Of a stretch of 5,788 nt of DNA, positions 1 through 5,788 are shown one piece after another. Where the stretch lies: positions 1 to 5,788 of the forward strand of contig SKIL01000320.1 in the NCBI GenBank assembly GCA_007116425.1, read 5' to 3'. The translations under genes were made by a program, and so were the position numbers. The stretch comes from Bacteriovoracaceae bacterium (GTDB lineage: Bacteria > Bdellovibrionota > Bacteriovoracia > Bacteriovoracales > Bacteriovoracaceae). Under the pieces are notes generated by a model that saw nothing but the letters and a program-made list of their open reading frames with translations, did no database searches and was not told the origin of the DNA. Position 1 is the first letter of the stretch. Each line of letters opens with the position of its first letter.

Positions 1-2402
1 ATTCTTTTATCTTTAATATAAAGTTTTTCATTAAGTGGATTGGCGACATAGAATCTATCACCAGAAAGATTTTGTAACTTCCATGCACTATTGTGAACGA
101 CTTTCTCAGAGCTTTTATCTGGAAGCCCATTATATTTAACTGTGCGAATGGCCTTTCCAGTTAGAGGTGTTCTTTGCAAATAGATATGACTATTACTTGA
201 ATTTGAATCTTTCCCAAAGAAAAACTCTGAATACTGAGTATCGAAGTATTCACTTTGAATTTCATGAGATTTTAAAACATTTAAAAAACCGTGAAACATT
301 CCATCTGTCGGATCATACAGTTGGCCTCGGTATTCATACGTAGTCACTTCTCGGGGTGTTTTGCTATCTCTTTTTGCAGGGACAAAGACTTTTTGCTTCA
401 CAACTCTGTTTTGTGACTTATAGTCATACTGAATCTCGACCTTTCCACTAAAAGGGGATTTTATCTCACTTAAGACTTGATGGTTTTGCCCAAGAAAATA
501 AGGTTTCCATTTTTCATCGTAAACATACACAAAGGGAGTTGTTCTTTTTGCAAACGACATTTCTCCTACAAGCACTTTAAATTGAGAATCTGCAGCTGAA
601 AACAAAAGTACATTTTCTTCATTAAGTTCATTAATTTGAGAAAAATCAAAAAGCTTTGAAGTATCAACGTTGTGAGATATATAACCTTTTTTCGCATTTT
701 CTCGAAAATAAACCTGATCCTGATTTATGACTTCAACAAGGCCATTTCCCGTAATGTCAGCAAAAAGCGTATCTTGATTGCAGCTTATATCATAAGTGCT
801 TTCAATCCACCTCACTTCAGAATCTTTAGACAGGTAGGCAACTCTCATTTTATTTTTTTGTTTTTCAGCATAACTCCCAGAAATACTTACACCTTGAGAT
901 TTAGCGGCAAAGGCCAGTACCGAGTTTAGCTTATCCTCTCCAGATCTTACCGAGTCACAATAGACAAAATCTTTTAGCCCATCATTATTGAGGTCTACAA
1001 AGTGAAAAAGATTATTTTGCACTCCAATTTCGTAGATTATAATATCAACACCTTGAGACCTTTTAGTTTTTTCTTTTAAAACTAACTGAAATGGCATCGT
1101 AAAGATTTCTAAACTATTTTGTTTCTCAAACTTTCGCTTCCCATTCGCGTCTTTTTGATTGAGAAAAACCTGTGTCCGCAGGTTAATTTGATCTATTTTA
1201 TCTTGATAATAATCAATCGACTTCTCAGGCACCCACTGATCGACAACAAAGGAGTAATCATCAGGAAACTCGGGCATAACCTCTAAAACCTGATCAAAAT
1301 AGCGAGAAGTATCAAAGACAATTTTATCCGAGAGATTGTTTCCTGTTAGATCAACATACCTTATATACTCACCAACACTTTTAAGATCAAACCACTCAAT
1401 ATCTTCAAGTGATTCAGCAAAAAATGGAACACCATCTTCTAGAAGATTGTCGGCCAGGCCATGCTTTTCTTGATTTGGAATAACTCTTGAGTAGCGGCCT
1501 TCAAAGACCACTTCACGACCAGAACGATCAGCAATATGAACCTGCTTAAGAAGGCCACCTTCTATATTAAAGTGGTATTGCTTAGAAGCTTGTGAGCTTA
1601 AATCTCTTACATCAACAAAATCAAGATGCTTTCTTTCTATTGAGACATCGCTCCCAACATGAGAAAAGAAAGCACCTTCGGCATTATTCGATTCGTAGTG
1701 GAAACTCATTTGCCAATATTTATAAGAGATTTTTTTAAGTAAATCATGCTTCCATTTAAAGTCTAGAGTTTGACCTAGTTGATTTGCAATATGAATGAGC
1801 TGTCCAAATTGATTAAAAACAAATCCCTTCCCATTGGTATGAAGAATCAGAGTATGGCCTGATTCTCGATCGTGAAGTAAGAGCTGGAATGAGCGATCGA
1901 TGAGTGGGCGATAGGTACTCAGCCTTGCCGTAGAAAATTTTTCAACAGATAAATGTGATGTCAGCATTTCAATATGAGCTTTAAGTCTACTTATATTTTC
2001 TGAAGTTGGTACATATTCACCACGTACATAAGGTCCAAACCCACGCAACTCTACTTTCGAGTTAAAAGTATTATGCCCTTGAAACATTTCAACCCGAGGA
2101 AGATCGAGTCTCCATCCCCTTCCAAAACCTCGATCTCGAGGATCTTTTGAGTCGTATCGCCAATTGAGTTTATCAAGTCGAAGAGAGTTTGGTGGATAGG
2201 AGATATGAAGGTTAGTTCTGAAGGCCCCCGTATTTTTATGGGCCTCAAGAAGTGGCGAAAACTCGCTATTTCCAAGCGAGTGGAAATCATGCTGCAAGCT
2301 ATACATTTGAGAAGTAATATGCTCGAAGCTCGGGTTATTCGCCCTCAACTGAGAAGCTGCCATAAATAATGAGGCCACTAAAAATAGCTTTGCAGATCTC
2401 AT
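1..2402 (-). CDS. Secreted SpvB/TcB (RHS-type) toxin-shell-like protein, 3' end cut by window edge
   Basis: The frame is open from an ATG at 2402 to position 1, giving 800 residues and no stop, so the C terminus is missing. Seen: a Sec-type signal peptide (MRSAK, hydrophobic LFLVASLFMAAS, probable cleavage after LRA at about residue 21). A segment at about residues 59-105 has the SpvB/RHS N-terminal pattern, with YPP at 69-71, a WRYDS strand at 81-85 and GFGRGW at 92-97. Three Asp/Gly-rich repeats start near residues 350 (VDLTGNNLSDKI), 469 (VDLNNDGLKDFV) and 548 (ADITGNGLVEVI). A late block reads SPFSGKVEIQYDY (about 645), then TTYEY, YDPTDG and FHGF (about 686-706). Known of the family: in SpvB and Tc-toxin B subunits this order is SpvB module, FG-GAP-like beta-propeller, then mid-domain leading into the RHS shell. 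Inferred: an exported shell protein whose RHS repeats and effector tip lie beyond the left edge. The start is supported by GGAG seven bases upstream, inside the preceding gene. The signal peptide is atypical for Tc B subunits. I am fairly sure of the superfamily but not of toxicity. Confidence 0.78.
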   Translation of the reverse strand, partial: MRSAKLFLVASLFMAASQLRANNPSFEHITSQMYSLQHDFHSLGNSEFSPLLEAHKNTGAFRTNLHISYPPNSLRLDKLNWRYDSKDPRDRGFGRGWRLDLPRVEMFQGHNTFNSKVELRGFGPYVRGEYVPTSENISRLKAHIEMLTSHLSVEKFSTARLSTYRPLIDRSFQLLLHDRESGHTLILHTNGKGFVFNQFGQLIHIANQLGQTLDFKWKHDLLKKISYKYWQMSFHYESNNAEGAFFSHVGSDVSIERKHLDFVDVRDLSSQASKQYHFNIEGGLLKQVHIADRSGREVVFEGRYSRVIPNQEKHGLADNLLEDGVPFFAESLEDIEWFDLKSVGEYIRYVDLTGNNLSDKIVFDTSRYFDQVLEVMPEFPDDYSFVVDQWVPEKSIDYYQDKIDQINLRTQVFLNQKDANGKRKFEKQNSLEIFTMPFQLVLKEKTKRSQGVDIIIYEIGVQNNLFHFVDLNNDGLKDFVYCDSVRSGEDKLNSVLAFAAKSQGVSISGSYAEKQKNKMRVAYLSKDSEVRWIESTYDISCNQDTLFADITGNGLVEVINQDQVYFRENAKKGYISHNVDTSKLFDFSQINELNEENVLLFSAADSQFKVLVGEMSFAKRTTPFVYVYDEKWKPYFLGQNHQVLSEIKSPFSGKVEIQYDYKSQNRVVKQKVFVPAKRDSKTPREVTTYEYRGQLYDPTDGMFHGFLNVLKSHEIQSEYFDTQYSEFFFGKDSNSSNSHIYLQRTPLTGKAIRTVKYNGLPDKSSEKVVHNSAWKLQNLSGDRFYVANPLNEKLYIKDKR

Positions 2403-4549
2403 CGCTCTTCTCCATCTTTGCCGTCTCTTCCATCAGCAGAAACTAGAGCACTTTGACTTAAACTCTTGGCATTTATTTCGACTTTTCCACCGGCACCGCC
2501 TTTACCGCTTTTTCCAGGAAGGACTGGACGAGGAGTGAAATTTTGCTCTTCTGTGTGGTCAATCGTATGGGAGAAGTCCTGCTGTCCATCATTACCCTCC
2601 CAAGGGTCTCCCCAAAAATGAACATATTCACAGTGGTACTCACTTCCCTCTTTTAGGCCCTGTATATTTGCAAGCCCTTCACGCACCGAAACTCCATGAC
2701 TTCCATGATGCCCATCCTCACCTTTGGCCCATACGAACACTCCCTCAGCTGAGTCTGCTTCAATATAAACACTTCCTGCACTTTCACCGGTTTTTCCGTC
2801 AATAGAAAAATCTGGCGTGAAAATATCTAGGTCACCTGAAATTTCATAAACCGTACGAGACATTTGCTTATAATGATTAGGTCGAAGTTCTGATTTAAAA
2901 CGCCTACCAATTTGATGGGTGCTAAGAATTTTTCCGATTTCTCGTTGATTAGAGCAGACTTTATGTATATCACTTCTATGAGCTCTGGTTTGATCACTTT
3001 GAGTAAATCTATTTTGATACGGAACCTCTAAAGAAAGATATTTGTCTTTAACTTCTTGAGACCTTCTCTGCTGCTTAATTAAAAGCTCTTCTTGTGTTGT
3101 ATTTTTACCAGTCACAACACTTGGGAGTATGATTTGCCCACCGCTAAGTTGGACATCTCTTCCAGGGGCATAGATTAAGGCCAAGGGATGAAAAACGACC
3201 TGATCATTAAATTCAATTTCTAAGTTCCTCCCTGAAGCATAGACCCCGGCACCAATAATTTTATTATCATCGCCCCTAAGATCAATCACTTCATCATAGT
3301 CATCGAGATCGAAACGGTTTCTAAACAGTAAGTCCGGTCGTGTATGTCCTAACTTAAACACTTCATCATAGGTATAGTCTTTTTCCTGACGAGAGTTCAA
3401 AGTCTCAAGCACGATCTTTTTATAATTTTCAAGTGATTCTGATGTACCTGAGTTCACTTTTAATCGGGCCACAAGAGATTTTAAAACTCCAACCCTATAC
3501 TTATCAAATCGCCCTTCATTTTCGAGTTCTTCAATCTGATCAAGTAAAATCTCGGGGTTTTGGCCATTTTCAATATTTAGAGTTTGTTTTTTTAAAAGTT
3601 GCTCAATAAGAGTGTCATCACTTAAATTATTAAGTTTTGACGTGAGAGTAATTAAGGCCACATCAAAGAGCTTTATAAAACCCTCTGTGCTCGTATTTAC
3701 TTCCCAAGAATCAAAATTCACTTGGGGTATAAACATAAATTCGACGAGATCTTTATGAGTTGCTCTATTTATCTCTGTAGACTTCAATAGCTTTGTCACA
3801 GTTGAAACTTGAGCGGATGTTAATAACTCTTCAAGTTCTAGATGTTTTTGATTCCAATACTTCACAAAATTTAAATAGAAGTCTTTGGCCTCTCTACTCT
3901 CAAGCTCTCCTCGAATATGCTTTCGAGTAAAGCCTGATAGAATAATGTCTAGAGAGTTCCAAGATAGCTTGTTTTCAAGTAACGAAAATATCGAAAAATA
4001 GTTTTCAATAATGTCCTTTCTAAAGATAATCTCATTTGTCACAACATCGACAGTTTTTGTGGCGTAATCAATGAATTTTGGGTGCTTCATTAAAAGTGAA
4101 AACTCTCTCTCATCGAGATGATCCTTCATAACACGTATGCTGAGTAAAAGTTTTGAGACGGCGACTTCTCTTTGTATATCTTGAAAATTTAAATAGTCTA
4201 AGATATTTCGTGCAGAACTTATATTTTGGTCGACTCGTTTTTGCTCTTTATCTGAGATGAACTTAAGAAATTTTTGAAGCCCTTGCTCCTGATTAAAATA
4301 TTCAGCAAGCTCAGCAATTTCAGTCTTTATTTTTTGTCTATCAAGGTTTTGGAAAATCTTTCTTTCAACTTCTTTCAGTCTCTCTTCAATCTCTTTGAAG
4401 CTAAGTATGGCCTGAACCTGATCTGTATTATCACGTTGGTCTTCAGCATGAGTAACTGGGGCCTGGATATAGTCAGAGTCTCCACAGCCCGCGAGAAAGA
4501 GCAGTGCGAACACAACAAATAATGTAATTTTTGAATTTTTCACCTTCAA
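2399..4549 (-). CDS. Lipoprotein with helical N-terminal half and duplicated glycine-rich C-terminal motif; function unknown
   Basis: About 716 residues if started at TTG (4549), or 714 from the in-frame GTG at 4543. An in-frame TAA lies two codons above the TTG, so no longer start exists. Residues 4-22 form a clear lipoprotein signal: Lys-containing n-region, hydrophobic LFVVFALLF, lipobox LAGC with the lipidated Cys at 22, then Gly-Asp. Residues about 40-360 are charged and mostly helical, with coiled-coil character near 48-85. The middle (about 410-480) is beta-rich, with short strands separated by Gly/Asp turns. The tail holds two copies of one pattern, at 585-620 and 679-715: GK[ST]G, a glycine turn, V-x-I-x-A, then a G-x-D-G-x-x-G turn. 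Besides the lipid Cys I noted two in the mature chain, about 532 and 640, which could form a disulfide. I do not recognise a named family. The stop overlaps the start of the SpvB/RHS-like gene (ATGA), suggesting co-production. An anchor, chaperone or display partner for that protein is inference. Inner versus outer membrane location is not settled by the sequence. Confidence 0.9.
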   Translation of the reverse strand: MKVKNSKITLFVVFALLFLAGCGDSDYIQAPVTHAEDQRDNTDQVQAILSFKEIEERLKEVERKIFQNLDRQKIKTEIAELAEYFNQEQGLQKFLKFISDKEQKRVDQNISSARNILDYLNFQDIQREVAVSKLLLSIRVMKDHLDEREFSLLMKHPKFIDYATKTVDVVTNEIIFRKDIIENYFSIFSLLENKLSWNSLDIILSGFTRKHIRGELESREAKDFYLNFVKYWNQKHLELEELLTSAQVSTVTKLLKSTEINRATHKDLVEFMFIPQVNFDSWEVNTSTEGFIKLFDVALITLTSKLNNLSDDTLIEQLLKKQTLNIENGQNPEILLDQIEELENEGRFDKYRVGVLKSLVARLKVNSGTSESLENYKKIVLETLNSRQEKDYTYDEVFKLGHTRPDLLFRNRFDLDDYDEVIDLRGDDNKIIGAGVYASGRNLEIEFNDQVVFHPLALIYAPGRDVQLSGGQIILPSVVTGKNTTQEELLIKQQRRSQEVKDKYLSLEVPYQNRFTQSDQTRAHRSDIHKVCSNQREIGKILSTHQIGRRFKSELRPNHYKQMSRTVYEISGDLDIFTPDFSIDGKTGESAGSVYIEADSAEGVFVWAKGEDGHHGSHGVSVREGLANIQGLKEGSEYHCEYVHFWGDPWEGNDGQQDFSHTIDHTEEQNFTPRPVLPGKSGKGGAGGKVEINAKSLSQSALVSADGRDGKDGEER
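2410..2413 (-). promoter_or_regulatory. Shine-Dalgarno site of the SpvB/RHS-like gene
   Basis: On the minus strand GGAG lies seven bases before the ATG at 2402, inside the last codons of the lipoprotein gene (GGA GAA GAG CGA TGA). Together with the ATGA stop/start overlap this supports ATG 2402 as the true start and suggests translational coupling, with ribosomes finishing the lipoprotein feeding initiation of the next gene. Confidence 0.7.
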
Positions 4550-4551
4550 AC

Positions 4552-4589
4552 ACCGTTAGATAGAGTCATATTTGCTGTACCCTAACGGT
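4552..4589. repeat. Perfect 8-bp inverted repeat just upstream of the lipoprotein start
   Basis: ACCGTTAG at 4552-4559 is the exact reverse complement of CTAACGGT at 4582-4589, with 22 bases between the arms and about 30 bp (three helical turns) between arm centres. The start-proximal arm ends three bases from TTG 4549 and nine from GTG 4543. It could be a two-half-site operator, or in RNA a stem that masks the weak GGTG ribosome site. Neither use is shown by the sequence alone, and an 8-bp match in a short gap can occur by chance. Confidence 0.5.
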
Positions 4590-4667
4590 TTTGCCACTCC
4601 GCAACAATAAAATCAATTTTGTTTTTCATTTTTGAAATATTTTTAAAGGGAGTTAGGTCGAGGTGTA

Positions 4668-4698
4668 ATTATTACCAGAAAAAAGCATATATTTTCAA
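4668..4698 (-). promoter_or_regulatory. Candidate sigma70-like promoter for the lipoprotein-SpvB/RHS pair
   Basis: On the minus strand TTGAAA (4698-4693, five of six to the -35 consensus) is followed by AATAAT (4673-4668, five of six to the -10), with a long 19-base spacer. A GG just before the -10 gives only a weak extended element. Transcription from here would leave a leader of about 110 bases containing the 8-bp inverted repeat. The region is AT-rich, so chance matches are common. The 168-bp gap is the only non-coding stretch and the obvious place for a promoter. Confidence 0.25.
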
Positions 4699-4717
4699 AG
4701 GGTTAGCTAAACTTAGT

Positions 4718-5788
4718 TCACCTTTGTGAAATTTCGTTAAGAATTTGGATCAAGTCAGAATGACCAAAGTGGGTACGAACATCCTCTAAGAGAATACTTC
4801 TTGAGTCAGGGTGAACAGATTGTTCAAAAAACGGGCTTTCAATCAATCGCAACTTCACTTCCATCGACAGTTCCTGCTGTAATTGAACTTGATAAAGCAC
4901 TTCGTCTCTATGCTCAACCGGAATCATCTCAATATAAGCGACATCTTCGGCCGTTGAAATCCCGAGAATAAATGCATCTGATTGCTCCCTCTGAGAAATT
5001 TCATCCAAATTAAAAACACGCAGCTCATCTACACCTCTTTCAATATAGATGGCCTCTTCTCCAGAAGACAGTAAGCGCATGCTATTATCACTGGCCGCAG
5101 AGTTAATTGACGATGGAGTACGCGAACCTATTGCCGCCGAACTAGTCTCATCGGTGGCATTTATACCACCATCCTCTCGATTTGATCCTCTTGTCGACGC
5201 CTCTCTTGAAACTTCTCTGGGCAACTCTCGAGGTGTTTCGGCAATCTCTTGCACCGTCCTTCGCACAACAGAATCGTTAGCAGGCGAAGAGTGATGTCGA
5301 CGATCAAAGTCAGTAGTGCCTCCCCCTGAGTTTGTCGCATCTTGAAGTTGGTTATTTGCTTCTAATCTTTCTTGCATCTGTTCAAGTTTTTGTCTCATTT
5401 CTGCTAAGCGCTGATCTTGCCCTTGACGTTGCTCTTGATTCTCAAGCGCCATGGCCTCTCGCTCAATTTCACGAATCTGTCGCTCTATTTCGCGCATTTC
5501 TCGATTTTCTCTAGCGGCCTGTTGGACATAAGAGCTATCTACAAATCGATTCAAATTCTCATGGTGATTTGAAAAAGTCTGTGCCTCTCGGGGGATATCA
5601 ACTACTCGCTCGGGAGCGACCTGCTCGATATAAGAGTTATTTTTTTGAGCTCGCTCTCTAAGGGCCTGGGCCACAACATCCTGGCGTTTTTTAGCACGAT
5701 CATCTCTCGTTGCCTCAAACTCGCTACTTATAAGCTCTCTACGCTCACGCTGAATTCTCTCTTGTCTTTCTTGGGCGACCTTCCTTCC
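4718..5788 (-). CDS. C-terminal part of an Arg/Glu/Gln-rich coiled-coil protein, 5' end beyond window; function unknown
   Basis: The frame is open from the right edge to a TGA at 4720-4718, giving 356 residues. A GTG at 5674 could be taken as a start, but the 38 codons above it are open in the same frame and have the same Arg/Glu/Gln-rich character. I therefore treat the gene as 5'-truncated. Numbering from the window edge: residues 1-50 are a charged helix; about 88-148 are a coiled coil with a REIERxx heptad repeated twice and QKLEQMQERLE. About 150-243 are a Ser/Thr/Gly/Asp-rich, probably disordered linker containing a PREL-PREV-SREA tetrapeptide repeat. About 244-356 look like a folded alpha/beta domain (EEAIYIERG, AYIEMIPVEHRDEVLYQV). 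The motif L[DN]EISQR occurs at about 261-267 and again as the last seven residues. There is no Cys or Trp, and Arg outnumbers Lys 43 to 6. G+C is visibly higher here (about 46-48% by eye) than in the two genes downstream. I see no known catalytic motif. It could be the tail of a large secreted or structural protein; its relation to the downstream pair is only positional. Confidence 0.8.
   Translation of the reverse strand, partial: GRKVAQERQERIQRERRELISSEFEATRDDRAKKRQDVVAQALRERAQKNNSYIEQVAPERVVDIPREAQTFSNHHENLNRFVDSSYVQQAARENREMREIERQIREIEREAMALENQEQRQGQDQRLAEMRQKLEQMQERLEANNQLQDATNSGGGTTDFDRRHHSSPANDSVVRRTVQEIAETPRELPREVSREASTRGSNREDGGINATDETSSAAIGSRTPSSINSAASDNSMRLLSSGEEAIYIERGVDELRVFNLDEISQREQSDAFILGISTAEDVAYIEMIPVEHRDEVLYQVQLQQELSMEVKLRLIESPFFEQSVHPDSRSILLEDVRTHFGHSDLIQILNEISQR

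Larger units (their letters stand above)
4550..4717. other. Intergenic region between the coiled-coil gene and the lipoprotein gene
   Basis: This 168-bp stretch is AT-rich and is the only gap in the window. It carries the candidate promoter and the inverted repeat described separately. I see no strong intrinsic terminator for the upstream gene: the palindrome TTAGCTAA at 4703-4710 has no loop, and the following A-tract/T-tract (GAAAA ... TTTTTC) would form only a weak A-T stem. Read-through from the upstream gene is therefore possible. Confidence 0.6.

Noticed and set aside
672..929. 85-codon plus-strand ORF
   Set aside because: Antisense to the SpvB/RHS-like gene; Phe/Ile-rich low-complexity translation, no ribosome site, and it covers one of the Asp/Gly repeats.
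2051..2290. 79-codon minus-strand ORF
   Set aside because: It lies in another frame inside the SpvB/RHS-like gene, whose frame is continuous and shows family motifs (GFGRGW) in this exact stretch.
2399..2795. Collagen-like or RTX calcium-binding repeat in the lipoprotein tail
   Set aside because: Glycines are not in a steady Gly-x-y period and the GGxGxDxxx nonapeptide is absent; a glycine-turn beta module fits better.
4274..4522. 82-codon plus-strand ORF with hydrophobic N terminus
   Set aside because: Antisense to the coiled coil and signal peptide of the lipoprotein; the hydrophobicity is the expected mirror of Lys/Glu codons.
4676..4710. Possible intrinsic terminator after the coiled-coil gene
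   Set aside because: The TTAGCTAA palindrome has no loop, and the A-tract/T-tract pair would make only a weak A-T stem; no G+C-rich stem precedes a U-run.
5049..5514. Two plus-strand ORFs (5049-5294 and 5332-5514)
   Set aside because: Both are antisense to the coiled-coil gene, whose frame is open across the whole region; neither resembles a known protein.
5674..5674. GTG at 5674 as start of the coiled-coil gene
   Set aside because: The same frame stays open for 38 more codons to the window edge with the same charged-helix composition, so the gene very probably begins outside the window.

Overview
The window is AT-rich (roughly 38% G+C by eye). Everything I can support as coding lies on the minus strand, so transcription runs from high to low coordinates. 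Three protein genes fill almost all of it. The upstream gene (4718 to the right edge) is cut at its 5' end. A complete lipoprotein gene (2399-4549) follows after a 168-bp gap. A large exported SpvB/TcB/RHS-type gene (left edge to 2402) overlaps the lipoprotein gene by four bases and is cut at its 3' end. I see no tRNA, rRNA, CRISPR array or insertion sequence.

The organism looks like a Gram-negative (diderm) bacterium, because the middle gene has a classical lipobox and the last gene a Sec signal peptide. The low G+C, the glycine-rich lipoprotein and the large secreted RHS-type protein would fit a Bdellovibrionota predator (Halobacteriovorax/Bacteriovorax-like) or another deltaproteobacterium-like lineage. 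This is a low-confidence inference from style, not from a marker gene.

Region by region: (1) 4718-5788 encodes the last 356 residues of an unrecognised protein: a Glu/Arg/Gln-rich coiled coil, a Ser/Gly-rich linker and a small C-terminal domain. It has 43 Arg but only 6 Lys, and no Cys or Trp. (2) 4550-4717 is an AT-rich gap that probably holds the promoter of the downstream pair, plus a perfect 8-bp inverted repeat that ends against the lipoprotein start. (3) 2399-4549 encodes a ~714-716 aa lipoprotein: a helical N-terminal half, a beta-rich middle, and two copies of a glycine-rich motif at the C terminus. (4) 1-2402 encodes the first 800 residues of a secreted protein with an SpvB-like N-terminal module, three Asp/Gly-rich FG-GAP-like repeats and a TcB-like 'Y-x-Y ... 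YDP ... GF' segment. Its RHS core and any C-terminal effector lie outside the window.

The ATGA overlap between the lipoprotein and the SpvB/RHS-like gene points to translational coupling, so the two products are probably made together. A reasonable hypothesis is an outer-membrane or surface-anchored lipoprotein that helps display, fold or release a large Tc/RHS-like shell protein exported by Sec. That would be unusual, because classical Tc B subunits carry no Sec signal peptide. The cargo and the target cannot be judged from this window.
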